DNA of 64,000 nucleotides from NCBI GenBank assembly GCA_020002185.1, contig CM034531.1, positions 40,654,365 through 40,718,364 on the forward strand, given 5' to 3'. Below, one piece after another: positions 12,601-22,541 of this stretch; position 1 is the stretch's first letter, and each line of letters starts with the position of its first letter. The notes under the pieces are model-generated. The model searched no databases. It was not told the origin of the DNA and saw only the letters and a list, made by a program, of their open reading frames with translations. Origin of the DNA: Paraescarpia echinospica (Eukaryota; Annelida; Polychaeta; Sabellida; Siboglinidae). The position numbers and the translations under genes were made by a program.

Positions 12601-15600
12601 TGATTATTGTGATGCTGCAATCACAATAGCCAAAGCTTTGGCAGAGAAGGAAGGGGCAGTCATCAAGTTTGAGGCAAGCATAAACATGGCATGTTATTGC
12701 AGAAGGTGTGACAAACATAAGAACACTTAACGTAATTTAACACTGTGTATACCGATTTACCAAAAGATATATTCATGAAAAAATATGGCTACTTAAATCA
12801 CTGAGATAACAAATAGTTTCAGTAAGTATAGCATTAAAATATATGTTGAAACACTAACACAGTGTAAATACTACCCAGTACGTCCTTTTGTCCCACTAAA
12901 GTTGGGAAAGATGTCACAGCTAAGTGTTGGTTAAAGTTGGTTACTCTTGCATGATGTGATTGCAGCGATGTGATTTGCTGAGTGATACAGCAAGCACCTG
13001 CACAAGTCTGTCATCTTCTGCATATGACGTGTGCATTGACAAGGGAACCTACGATGCCATCAGTCTCATGCAGAACAATGCTCAATTGCAAAGGACTTGT
13101 TACATCAAAACTGTTTATCAAATCCTGGTGGAAAATGGCTTGCTTGTGATAACCTCATGTAACTGGACAGAAGAAGAATTACTACGCCAGTTTGAAAGTG
13201 GTGAGTAACTCTATTCAATTGGTTATGCACAAACAGCAAAGTTATGCACGAGAAATAAAGAAAATAGTTACCACTTGCAGTGTAGTGCTGTAGACTCCTT
13301 AGTTTCCAAACAGAAAATCAAAACAGTTTTATTACTTTGATGTTTTATAATAATTACAATTGTTTGATCTCTTGTACATTTACAACCATGCCATTCACAC
13401 AGTAAAAAATAGTGACCAGTATAGTGTCACAATAATTTATGCATTTCATATTCTTATCAGATTACCAGTATGTATATATTAGCCAACACATGCATGTGTA
13501 CACATTCATACCCACAAAAGAGCAAAAAATACAATCAAATTTTGAGCAAATTAGTAGGGACTGGTAGTTGCATGATACAGTGCTGGATTGTCGACTGGTG
13601 GACGGGATGGCGGTTCGTTTCTGCTTGCCATCATTTCAAAACTTGCACAGTTTTATTCATCTCACATTGCTGGTTTCTTTTGGAAGAGACACTAAAAGCC
13701 AGTGGTCCTTTGTATCTGATGCCTGTGCCAGAGAAAGTAAAATATCTCTAACCCAGTGGAGCTTGGTCCCAGCGGCCGTAGTTACTTCCTGGTTGGGTGT
13801 ATGAGATGCACCAAGCAGGCCGTGTATGCAACAGCAGTGTCATTGCTGACTCCATACAGGGATCAGTGGCAGTATAACTTACTTACTTGTGCCCATCGTC
13901 CCTCCTGGGGCATAGGCCGTCGACAACAGCTCTCCAGAGTCCTCTGTCCTGGGCTCTTGTTTCAAGCTGTCTCCAAGTGTGTCCTGTCTTCTTGGTGTCC
14001 GCATGGAGGTCCCTTCGCCACGTGTTCTTTGGACGACCTCTTTTTCTCCTGCCTTGTGGGTTCCATGTCAGAGCCTGTTTGGTGATAGTTGATGCTGGTT
14101 TCCAGAGCGTGTGACCAATCCATCCCCATCGTCTTCTTCTTCTGTCATCTTCGGCAGACAGTTGGTGTGTCCTCCTCCACAAGTCAATGTTGCTGATGGT
14201 GTCTGGCCAGCGGATCTGGAAGATTCTTCTTAGACAGTTGTTGATGAAGGTCTATACCTTCTTGGTGGTGGTGTTAGTTGTCCTCCATGTCTCTGCTCCA
14301 TACAGTAGGACTGACTTCACGTTGGAGTTAAACAGTCGGATCTTCGTGTGTAATGACAACACTTTAGAGCTCCAGATGTTCTTGAGCTGTATAAATGCTC
14401 CTCTCGCCTTGCCAATTCTTGCTCTAACATTCGCCTCTGTGCCACCCTGCTTGTCGATGATGCTACCCAGGTATGTGAAGGCCTCTACCTCTTCAAGTGC
14501 ACTCCCTTCCAGTGTGACTGGCTCAGTGCTGGCTATATTAACCTTGAGGACCTTTGTCTTTCCTTTATGTATGTTGAGGCCCACTTGTGAGGAGATGGCT
14601 GCCAGTTCAGTGGTCTTCTCCTGCATCTGCTGGTGGCTGTGGGACAACAGTGCCAGATCGTCAGCAAAATCCAAGTCCTCCAGTTGCGTCCACAGTGTCC
14701 ACTGGATTCCATTTCTTCTCTGGGTTGTGCATGTTTTCAGTATCCAATCGATGGCCAGGAGAAAGAGGAACGGGGACAGCAGGCAGCCTTGTCTAACTCC
14801 AGTCTTCACTTCGAAACGGTTCGTTTGCTGTCCTCCATGGATTACTCTGCAGCCTGTTCCTTCATAACTGTTCTTAATCAGGTTGACCAGTTTGGTTGGT
14901 CTCCCATAATGTCGTAGTAGTTTCCACAGAGTCTCCCTGTCTACGCTGTCAAACGCCTTTTCGTAGTCAACGAAGTTGATGTAGAGCGAGGAGTTCCACT
15001 CCAAGGATTGCTCTACTATGATGCGCAGTGTTGCGATCTGATCTACGCATGATCTATTCGGACGGAATCCAGCTTGCTGATCTCTCAGCAGTAGGTCGAC
15101 TGCATCTTTCATTCTCTCCAAGATGATTCTGTTGAACACTTTCCCTGGCACTGACAGAAGTGTGATTCCTCTGTAGTTGGAACAGTTGCTGAGGTCTCCT
15201 TTCTTGGAGAGTTTTATGAGGTATCCCTCTCTCCAGTCTGATGGCACCTCTTCTTTTTTCCAGATCTTTCCAAAGAGAGGGTACAGTAGTTCCACAGAGA
15301 TGTCTGTATCTGCCTTGAGTGCTTCTGCAGGAATCTCGTCTGGTCCTGCTGCTTTGTTATTCTTCAGCTGCTTTATGGCCCTCCTGATTTCTTCCTTGGT
15401 AGGCTTGTCACACTTGATGGGTAGGTCCGCTTCTGCTGGCTGTATGTCTGGGGGGGGGGGTCCGGTGGGGCAGGTCTGTTCAAAAGTTCTTCAAAATGTT
15501 CAGCCCATCTGTTGAGCTGTTTCTCAGTTCCTGTGATGATCTTTCCTTCCTTGTCTTTAACTGGTCGTTCTGGTTTGCTCTGCTTGCCTGATAATTTCCT

Positions 15601-18600
15601 GGTGGTGTCGTACAGCTGTCTCATCTTTCCGCTGCCTGCAGCCTGCTCTGCCTCTTCTGCCAGGCTGTCAATTGTAGTTGTGCTTGTCTGTTTTTACACT
15701 CTTCTTTACTTCTCTGTTGGCTTCTGTATGCTCTTCCTGTGCCTTTGCCTTTGCTGCTCTTTTTCGACTGTTGTTTACTGCTGATTTCTTCTCTTTCCGC
15801 ACTTGGATCCTGCACAAGGTTTCTGCTGTGATCCAATCTTTCTGTTGCGGTTTCTTCAGGCCAACCACTTCTTGGCAAGTTGATGTCAGTGTCTTTTTGG
15901 TGTTCTGCCACTGGCTGTTCGGGTCAGATTCTTCATCATGCAGCTCTTGTAGCACTTGGAATTTGTTTGCAAGGTTCAGCTTGTATTTCTCTCTTGTCTG
16001 TGGATCTTTCAGGAGGCCGACATTGTACTTTCGTCTCTTTGTTGCTGTCTCCATCCAATTTTTCTTCAGCTTGAGTTTCAGTCTAGCAACCAGCAGCTGA
16101 TGGTCGGATGCAACGTCAGCTCCCCTTTTCACTCTTACATCTTGAAGTGACCTCCTGAATCTCTTGTCTATGCAGATGTGATCTATCTGGTTCTCTGTAA
16201 TGTGGTCGGGTGACACCCATGTAGTCTTGTGTATCCTTTTGTGTGTGAAAATGCTGCCTCCGATGACAACCTTGTTCAGTGCACATGTGTCCGCAAATCT
16301 CTCTCCATTCTCGTTCATCTCTCCAACACCATGGGTTCCCATCACTTCTTCATATCCGTTGTTGTCCATTCCAATCTTCGCATTGAAATCTCCCATAAGG
16401 ATGGTCACATCCTTTTCTCGGCACTTGTCCAAGATGCTTTGTAGTGTGCTGTAGAACTGGTCTTTGGTTTCTTCATCACTATCGTTCGTTGGTGCGTAGC
16501 ACTGGATGACATTCATCTTTATTTTCTTTTTCTTTGTTTTGAACGATGCTGTGATGATTCTCGGTCCATGCGCTTCCCATCCTATCAACGCCCTCTGTGC
16601 CGGTCTTGATAGCATGAATGCTACACCTTCAGTGGGGGGGCATCGTCTTCTTCATGTCCCGAGAAAAGTAACATCTCTCCTGTAGGTATTCTTCGCTGTC
16701 CTGACTGTGTCCATCTTGTCTCGCTGATTCCCAGCAGGGCAAGGTTGTAGTTTTTCATTTCCGCTGCTACTTGTGCTGTCTTTCCTGTCTTCCGTGGTCT
16801 CTCGGCTTTCACCACATGGCGTCATAGGTCCTCGAGATGAAGACCCTTCCACTTCCAGACGTGTTCTCTGTAAATTCTGTTGTCGACGTTTCTGTAGCAA
16901 GTAGTTTTTTTTACGAGGTGGGGGTGCTAGCCCCACACTCAACCCTCCTCCTTTCTCATCCGGGCTTGGGACCACCCACGGCGGAGTTAGTGGCAGTATA
17001 GATATATAAATTAAAACTAAGATGCTTGTTTTTCATGTTTAGTGTATTTACTTCTCAAGAAACTTTTTGGTTTTTCTTCTGTATAATTTTATAATCAGAT
17101 GTTTATTGTTGTTTGTTGTAGCTTTCACCCTTCTTGAGAAGATCCCCACACCAACCTTCAATTTTGGTGGACAGACTGGCAACCGGGAAACAGTGCTGGT
17201 GTTACAAAAAAAACATATTAAGATGGCAGAAAATATGAAACACTACCAGGTAGTTGCATTTATAGATACAGTATTTTTGCGTCGGCCAGTAATAAATATT
17301 GCTTACAACTCATTGTTTTCATATTATTTAAAATATTCAAATAATCATCGTATATACAAGTATTACACAAGGCATGTGTTAAGAATTGTTCTATAAAATG
17401 ATGATCAATACCACTCAGTATTTTTTATTTGACCTGGTGCCAGACGGGACCATATAAACATGATATTCGAGGCAAAATATTAAAATTAGACAATGGCAAA
17501 ATTATACTAAACAGTTGTGATTTATTCAAACATGTTTGGACGATGAAGATGTTAGAATAGGTAAAACATATATTAATTTATAGACTCCACAATACAAAGA
17601 TCCTGCTTAGGTTGATACCTTAAAGGGAGGTCACATCCTTAGATTGATACCTTAAAGGGAGGTCACATCCTTAGACTGATGCCTTAAAGGGAGGTCATAT
17701 GAGTTCTTTACGTCCAGTACATATTGGTACATTAAGGGAAGGTCACATAAGTTCTTTAGGTCCAGTACATATTGGTACCTTACAGGGAGGTCACATAAGT
17801 TCTTTAGGTCCAGTACATATTGGTACATTAAGGGAAGGTCACAAGTTCATTAGGTCCAGTACATATTGATACCTTAAAGGGAGGTCACATAAGTTCTTTA
17901 GGTCCAGTACATATTGATACCTTAAAGGGAGGTCACATAAGTTCTTTAGGTCCAGTACATATTGGTGGGTGGTGCTTTTTTCATCACCACAAAAGAAATT
18001 GGTCCCAGCAGCAGTATTTTACAGTGTCTGTGGAGCTGCATAACAGGTGATGTGGATAACGAACATTGACTTTATAGGGGAAATCAGAACCGTGCAGAAT
18101 GTTGGGTGCAGGTAGTGTCTAAAATGTGATTTTAATATTTGAATAAATTGCTGAAAAAAAATATGGAAACCTCATTATGTGTGTAGTCATGGTTGCATAG
18201 CAGTCAGTAAAAAGTATGGATTATGAGGCTGTCAGCTTTGGGTTCTTTTTGTGTTGGTCAAAACAGCTCAAGACCATTGACTAAAAATATTACCAAAACC
18301 CAGTTATTTCTTTTTTGGATGCTTCTAAGTTGTATATTTAGTTGAGTTTTTTTAATTGTTTTTGTAAACCAGTTTGCCACATATTAAGTATACATAAATT
18401 ATCATAAGCAAATCAATAGGGTGTAGTTTTTTTATATCTGATGAATTTCCTGCAGCATGGTTCAATGAGATGAGGCCTCCTTAAAGCTCCTTTCTATGTG
18501 GGGAAGGCAGGGTAAGTGAAACCAGTTAACATGGTGAGTTATAGCTATAACTCTTGCAACATCTAAAAGCACAAAGTTTGAATGTCCGACATAAATCTTA

Positions 18601-21600
18601 AATCATTATTTGTAAGCTAATTTGACACTATAACGTCAGTTGCAGTATACAAACGTTTTAATAATAATTTCAAATCATCAACATAATCATAGAATTTGTG
18701 AAAAACATACTTTTCATCAACATTTTAAGTGGGTGTTGAAACAAGAACTTGTTTATGTTGAATGAGTGCATTTGTTGAGGACATATACACACACAATTTG
18801 TATGATGCAGCAGATATGGCCTTTTTAGAAATTATTCAAGCTGGTTCCACTTACCTGGTCTTCCCCTATTCAGTTCTGTGTTGTATACATTATGGAGAAC
18901 CTCGGTAAAGAAAACTAATAGTCATTTGATTGACAATGAGTGCAGGTAGGCAGACAGACAAACATTTACTCTTGACTAGTTCTATTACATACATAATCGA
19001 GAGCAAGAAAAAATAAAATATAAACTGCCATTAATAGAAACAAAATACATGGTTATGTCTGGTGCACGAAATCTGAAGTCTCATGCCACACAATATACTA
19101 AACCTTAGAGGGGGTTTTAGCCAATACTAAACTACGTTTTTGGACCGATCTTTTGAAAACATCCCCAGACCTAAACTTATAGCGACGCATATTTTGATAC
19201 GTGACACTCGACATACTTCCTGTTTATATGGCTCAGTTACTCTTTCTGCCGCCAGGTGTCAAATGAGACAACAATGCTCCGGTAACTTAGCGCACTGTCG
19301 ACACGGGTGTCATTTATAAAGGCTAATCCCGCATTAAGATGTAAGTAGAGGCGTTATAGTTGCGGTAGGCGATGTTATCGCTCGACTCAGCCCGGTTACT
19401 AGGCGACCTTTCTGTCTTGAAGTTGAACTGAATGTCCTCGGACTGATTCGTAAAATTACGACGATCGATGTCGATGACATCACTCGGGACTCGGAAGAGT
19501 TAGGAAAGGCCTATCGTATCGCCAGCATCGGGGTGTAGGACTGATAGCCAGAGACAGTCACAATGTCGCTCATCACATTTACATGGCATCGATATAAAAA
19601 GTAGATTCCCTCATTAGCCATAATTGAACATTAATGTGAAAGACAGGCTTGCCTGGCTGGGCTAGGGTTCTAGATCTCGCACTCATTATTGGGAATTACG
19701 TCACTACTAGACTAGAGTCTATAATGACGTATAGTCTAAGGCTAAGGCCTAACTTCCCTGAGCCTTAGGCTAAGCTTATAATTCAACGCATCCATAATTT
19801 AATTAAGGGTGGCTTCATAAACACGTTCTAAATGTCCCAAAGATTAATTGGCAATAAAATCATCACCAAAAATAAATAACTGCCCTAAAGCTATGCCTAT
19901 AATTTAACGCATCCATATTTTATTGTTATTTAAGGTGGTCTGATAAACCTGTTCTAAACATACCAAAGCTGTATTGGCAATAAAATCATCACAACAAATT
20001 ATTTTGTGAGCCAAAGACAAAAAATCCACTACGCCTTTACAGCTTAATTTCCATTGGGTCCTTGCATCGAATTAGCAATAAATTATGTGGATGTGCATAA
20101 CTGTCATATTGATTTCCTCATGATAGGTCATGCAATTCATTTATCAAAGAACAATAATATTAAGGTGTACAAATCGACATGGAGAGTAGCAATTACATCA
20201 TAGATTGTTCGAAACGCCCTCAAGCATGGGCAAATCCAGAAAGCAATGGTAGGCATGCTAGCAGACCAGTTTGGGTTGACTTTATTTGAAATTGCAATTG
20301 TAGAATAACTTTTTGTCCTGTGTCATTGTAAAGATAATATTGTAATCCACAGATTACAATATTACTTGGGGTGTATGCAACCATTGCTTTATGTTTTGAG
20401 TTATTGCTGTTTAAAAAAACTGTATAACTATGTTGTTAATGAAATCTCATTTTGTAGTGGACATCATTTTTAACAATGTTCAGGTGCAGATATAGTGCAT
20501 GGTTACACATGCCTGAATTTTAAACGACTATAACTTAAAAAGTAAAAGCAATTGCTGTGTACACCCAGCGATATATTTCTAGATTACAATATTATTTTTA
20601 TGATGATATACATGGTGATATAGCAACACATTTAATTAAATAGTGGTAACTTTAGGTATAGCCTATTTTAAATATTGAGTCCCCTTCAAAACTTCCATTC
20701 CACTGCCCCCAAGCAAAATGATAGCATGCCTGTAGAATCTCAGCCCCATATATTCGTCCTGCCCCAGTTGTCAACATGGCTGTTGTTGACCAAGTTGCAA
20801 CCAGCTGCAACCAACAACCCAGTTTAGCTACGTCTGTGGTTTTATCTGTTAAAATGCACAATGCATTAAACATGGTAGACATGAAACATGGCTACAGAGA
20901 GGAAAAACAACACTACAAAGACAAAAAAAGGAGAAACATTTTAATTGCATGAACAATAGAACATTATGGGATACAATGAAGTCAGCCATAAACATGAACT
21001 GTATTAGGAAACCAATACACACCACAAATGAACAGGCTTTTGCTGATGAAATGAATGATTTCTACAGACTTTTTGATACTCAGGACTCTTCCGGTAGATG
21101 TTATTCTGTGATCAGTGATGTGTTTGTCAGTAATGCCGATGCAAATTGATGTCAATGATGTCACCAAAGACTTCCAACATGTATGTACCGGTAGTAGAAA
21201 AGCAACAGGTCCTGATAGCATTTCGTTTTTTTTATTGAAAACATGCTGAAGAGCTTGCACCTACTACATAATAAAATTTTGCACCTACTACATAATCAAA
21301 TTTTCTGATGACTCGGCTATTCTAGTCTGTTACATGTTGATTCTGACATCAGTACATACGTCTGAAATTGAAAGCTTTGTACATTGGTGTGACAACAACC
21401 ACCTCAAACTCAATGTTAACAGGACTCAAGAGATGGTTTTTGATGCTAAATATATTGTTGCCGATCACCTGCCTGTTGTTATCCATGGTAAAGAACTCGA
21501 TTGTTGCGCTGCAGTGAACACATGTGTACCATGTGCATCGCTGGGGTGATAGATCCTTTTTGCGTGGCAGCCCCAACACTATGGAACTTGCTGCCAAAAA

Positions 21601-22312
21601 ATCTGACTGCAACAAGAATGACAAACACTGATTTTAAATCAAACCTTAAAACTGATCTGTTTTCCCGAACATTCTGTACGGCGCCGTGAGCAACGATTGT
21701 TGGAATGGCGCAATATAAAATGTCACAATTTGATTTTGAAGAAATTGCCCCGGTCAGTCAGTACAAATACCTAGGTGTCCATCTTGATAACAAACTTAGC
21801 TGGAATGTCCATGTTGACAGTGTGTGCTCGAAAATCCACCAGCAGTTGTATTTTCTCTGCAGACTGAGTTTTTTGTGTCAGTGGGAAAATACTTGTTCTT
21901 TTTTATTGCTCCATTATTGAAAGCATACTGCGCTATGGGATTACTGCTTGGTTTGGAAATCTGTCTGTTCAGTTAAAATCACAGCTTTCTTGATTGATGA
22001 GAACTGCCATGAAAATCACAGGTTCCACATCTCCCATGATCTCCCTTCAAGTTAAACAACGTAATTCATGATGCCTGCTGCCACAGTGTCACTTTAGAAT
22101 AAGTTGTGTATGCAATGTATATAATGTTTTATTTAATTTATTTACTATTATTATTTATTTTTATTGAATGGTTTTATATACATATTGCAGTCATGTCTGT
22201 TCTTACCCAAGACAGATTTCTCAACTTCATAATTGAGACAATAAAGCATTTTTTTTCTTATTTGTAAACAACTATTTTATGATTTCAGGAGTCAACTAAC
22301 AGAGTTGCATGA
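3590..22312 (+). CDS. EEF1AKMT2: eEF1A lysine methyltransferase 2-like gene (METTL10), 6-7 exons
   Basis: Exons join in frame at 3590-3663, 7645-7710, 8062-8179, 12569-12673, 12966-13200 and 17122-17249, giving 242 codons. The product has the family layout: an LGTKEYW start, the GDTGEIWFG segment, SAM-binding motif [14 protein letters not shown] for motif [15 protein letters not shown], and the family signature [13 protein letters not shown], ending [17 protein letters not shown]. Known family members trimethylate a lysine on translation factor eEF1A. The last exon either runs on to a stop at 17394-17396, or splices after CAG at 17249 to 22289, where seven more codons precede TGA at 22310-22312. 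Length matches vertebrate METTL10 (about 240-290 residues). The introns are packed with transposons. Confidence 0.85.
4085..5160 (+). mobile_element. Decayed CR1/jockey-like LINE, RT to 3' end
   Basis: Plus-strand translations, with several stops, show [19 protein letters not shown], then FADDSI, and at 4505-4735 the frame [16 protein letters not shown]...RSKLEYNTA, then [10 protein letters not shown] and [13 protein letters not shown]. These are the RT palm and C-terminal blocks in their normal order. It sits in intron 1 of EEF1AKMT2 in the same orientation and is long dead. Confidence 0.8.
4925..5042. repeat. Tandem duplication of a 59-bp unit
   Basis: Two copies (4925-4983 and 4984-5042) differ at two positions. 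The unit begins CCTTAGCCATTATGTA and lies inside the LINE remnant. Confidence 0.9.
5286..5385. mobile_element. 100-bp inverted-repeat MITE-like element
   Basis: The two 27-bp ends are imperfect inverted repeats sharing TTGAG, CCAAAG and GACCCGGTTTG. A diverged relative follows at about 5686-5800, with CGGTTTGCATCAACATG and CACAAACCCAAAG in the same order. No coding capacity; superfamily not determined. Confidence 0.6.
5496..5577. repeat. 82-bp perfect-like hairpin
   Basis: Two arms of about 36 bp pair with only four or five mismatches around a loop of eight bases. The outer stem is AATGC(T/C)GAAATCGAGG. It lies in intron 1 of EEF1AKMT2. Confidence 0.85.
5889..6855. mobile_element. 967-bp non-autonomous TIR element (hAT-like)
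   Basis: The left end CAGACCTGGGTTCAATTC (5889-5906) is exactly inverted at 6838-6855. Both ends are followed inward by many short repeats of CAATTCCAATTCA type. Terminal CAG plus subterminal repeats resembles hAT elements; the flanking octamers ATTTTGCA and ATTGTGTG agree at only five of eight positions, so the target duplication is degraded or the class is wrong. No transposase frame inside. Confidence 0.65.
6856..7644. other. AT-rich rest of intron 1
   Basis: No gene, repeat or element ends that I can support. Confidence 0.4.
7645..7710 (+). CDS. EEF1AKMT2: EEF1AKMT2 exon 2
   Basis: Bounded by TCTTTTAG and GTAACAC. It encodes [21 protein letters not shown], the conserved block before the SAM-binding fold. 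Confidence 0.9.
8062..8179 (+). CDS. EEF1AKMT2: EEF1AKMT2 exon 3, SAM motif I
   Basis: Bounded by GTCTTTCAG and GTTTGTAC. It completes the Trp codon of exon 2 and encodes [12 protein letters not shown]..., then [17 protein letters not shown], the glycine-rich SAM-binding loop. Confidence 0.9.
8345..8540 (+). mobile_element. tRNA-derived SINE, copy A
   Basis: The head has an A-box-like TAGTGGTTAGAAC (8361) and a B-box-like GGTGCAAATCC (8399). The body shares the ordered blocks TTTCACTTAGCTGTATGAA, GAGTACATGGC, TAGACAGTG and TAATTGCAGCATGGCTG with the two minus-strand copies at 27.9-28.5 kb. It lies in intron 3 of EEF1AKMT2. Confidence 0.7.
8541..9292. other. Intron 3 DNA without recognised features
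   Basis: AT-rich, no frame or repeat I can support up to the pogo element. Confidence 0.4.
9293..12460 (+). mobile_element. Complete-length pogo (Tc1/mariner) DNA transposon, inactive
   Basis: The ends are inverted repeats beginning GGGGAAGTAGGG(G/A)CATGTCCGCAC, each flanked by TA (9291-9292 and 12461-12462), the Tc1/mariner target duplication. The 3,168-bp interior contains one transposase remnant on plus. It sits in intron 3 of EEF1AKMT2. Confidence 0.88.
10035..11952 (+). pseudogene. pogo-type DDE transposase, frameshifted
   Basis: The N-terminus ([20 protein letters not shown]) is a Psq-type helix-turn-helix. The first catalytic Asp is in VYNEDETGI, the second in [13 protein letters not shown]. 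The place of the third, normally in a RLQPLD block before an [15 protein letters not shown] segment, reads [11 protein letters not shown], so the acidic residue has been lost or shifted. At least four frame changes (near 10370, 10625, 10700, 11130) break the gene, and 11400-11950 keeps a C-terminal tail with an acidic serine-rich patch. The protein would cut and paste the element at its ends. Confidence 0.85.
12569..12673 (+). CDS. EEF1AKMT2: EEF1AKMT2 exon 4, ending at a GC donor
   Basis: The acceptor is TTTGTTCCAG. The exon encodes [20 protein letters not shown]...VIKFE with the acidic SAM-ribose motif GVDY. The donor is GAG|GCAAGC, a GC-AG intron, because both neighbouring exons stay in phase 0 only with this site. 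Confidence 0.85.
12966..13200 (+). CDS. EEF1AKMT2: EEF1AKMT2 exon 5, family signature
   Basis: From GATTGCAG to GTGAGTAAC. It encodes [13 protein letters not shown] and [19 protein letters not shown], the most specific block of the EEF1AKMT2 family. It leaves one base (phase 1). Confidence 0.92.
13201..13864. other. Intron 5 left part, no recognised features
   Basis: AT-rich with short open frames that match nothing I know. Confidence 0.4.
14252..15295 (-). pseudogene. RTE LINE reverse transcriptase
   Basis: A 347-codon frame holding RT blocks in order: [81 protein letters not shown] and [10 protein letters not shown]. The FADD catalytic box is intact. Upstream linker frames (15373-15624, 15621-15911) are separated from it by frameshifts, one at an 11-G run at 15450-15460. 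The C-terminus (13883-14182, [15 protein letters not shown]...[11 protein letters not shown]) is in another frame. The catalytic residues survive but the polyprotein is broken. Confidence 0.92.
15668..16615 (-). pseudogene. RTE LINE AP-like endonuclease
   Basis: A 315-codon frame with [15 protein letters not shown] near residue 35, [11 protein letters not shown] near 73, and the catalytic [12 protein letters not shown] near 165. These are the metal-binding and catalytic blocks of the exonuclease-endonuclease-phosphatase fold that nicks target DNA for reverse transcription. The C-terminal 130 residues form a lysine-rich linker toward RT. It shifts frame at about 15670. Confidence 0.9.
16621..16975 (-). 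pseudogene. RTE LINE ORF start
   Basis: Two overlapping minus frames contain [19 protein letters not shown] and, in the other frame, [21 protein letters not shown], the N-terminus of the AP-endonuclease. The frame is broken near a run of seven G at 16634-16640. Confidence 0.75.
17122..17249 (+). CDS. EEF1AKMT2: EEF1AKMT2 exon 6
   Basis: Acceptor TTTGTTGTAG. It encodes [20 protein letters not shown]... and VLVLQKKH, matching the family C-terminus. CAG|GTAGTT at 17250 is a possible donor. If not used, the frame ends at 17396 after 48 further low-complexity residues. Confidence 0.8.
17600..17966. repeat. Minisatellite in intron 6 of EEF1AKMT2
   Basis: Three copies of a ~32-bp unit (GATACCTTAAAGGGAGGTCAC core) run into six copies of a 49-50-bp unit that adds TTCTTTAGGTCCAGTACATA. 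The longer unit is the shorter one plus an 18-bp insert. Confidence 0.9.
17967..19100. other. Intron 6 DNA, nothing recognised
   Basis: AT-rich. No open frame above background and no repeat ends seen. Confidence 0.4.
19110..19570 (+). promoter_or_regulatory. CpG-richer stretch, candidate promoter/5' exon of ASB-like gene
   Basis: About 450 bp with clearly more C, G and CpG than its surroundings, 2.7 kb upstream of the first ASB exon I can place. No coding exon is convincing. It is offered only as a place to look for the transcription start. Confidence 0.25.
19776..20005. repeat. Diverged tandem pair, ~121-bp period
   Basis: Copies start at 19776 and 19898. They share AACGCATCCATA, ATAAAC..GTTCTAAA and ATTGGCAATAAAATCATCAC in the same order with scattered differences. 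Confidence 0.85.
20930..22260 (+). mobile_element. Decayed L2/CR1-like LINE with nested LINE tail
   Basis: Plus-strand blocks in order: [13 protein letters not shown]...[13 protein letters not shown] (20949-21149), [12 protein letters not shown] (21190), [21 protein letters not shown] (21370), then [21 protein letters not shown] (21750), and a 3' region ending in GACAATAAAGCATTTTTTT near 22240. The order is that of the pre-RT, RT and C-terminal regions of an L2/Rex-like ORF2. It is interrupted at about 21500-21715. Confidence 0.8.
21500..21715 (+). mobile_element. LINE 3' tail inserted into the LINE at 20930-22260
   Basis: This segment reads [19 protein letters not shown]...LKTDLF and then a 3' UTR with GGAATGGCGCAATATAAA, i.e. 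the very end of a CR1-type element. It splits the host LINE between HGKEL and YKYLGVHLD, which should be near neighbours. Confidence 0.6.
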
Positions 22313-22367
22313 TCTGGCATCAGATGGCTGTTCCCTGGCTATGATATTAGAACCATCAGGATGTGGA
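22289..22367 (+). CDS. Exon readable as ASB 5' exon or as EEF1AKMT2 terminal exon
   Basis: Bounded by GATTTCAG and GTAAGAC. In one frame it reads [26 protein letters not shown] and joins, phase 0, to 22542 and the ASB frame; that frame contains an ATG at 22341. In another frame, entered from the CAG at 17249, it adds seven codons and a TGA at 22310 to the methyltransferase. The sequence alone does not decide which transcript uses it. Confidence 0.5.
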
Positions 22368-22541
22368 GTAAGACACCATTTATTCCATTATCTACTCTAT
22401 GAAACCAGATGAAACAATATCTAAAATCTAGCAGCAGTATCAACCAAGTGTCATCTGAAGATCATGAAACACAAGCTAAAAGCTGAGTTGGCACATCTAC
22501 TCTTGTGTGTACATATACGTTGCTTTGTAGATGGTAATTAG

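Larger units (their letters stand above)
13877..16988 (-). mobile_element. RTE-clade LINE, near full length, with 12-bp target duplication
   Basis: A 3.1-kb minus-strand element is bracketed by AGTGGCAGTATA at 13865-13876 and 16989-17000. Its 3' end is a short (AAGT)n repeat, as in RTE elements. It encodes an AP-endonuclease and an RT in the RTE order and ends with the (R/G)RPxxTWRRDL-type C-terminus. Confidence 0.92.

Noticed and set aside
17250..22288. A single fused EEF1AKMT2-ASB protein
   Set aside because: Joining 17249 to 22289 puts a TGA after seven codons, so no continuous fusion frame exists with the exons I can place.
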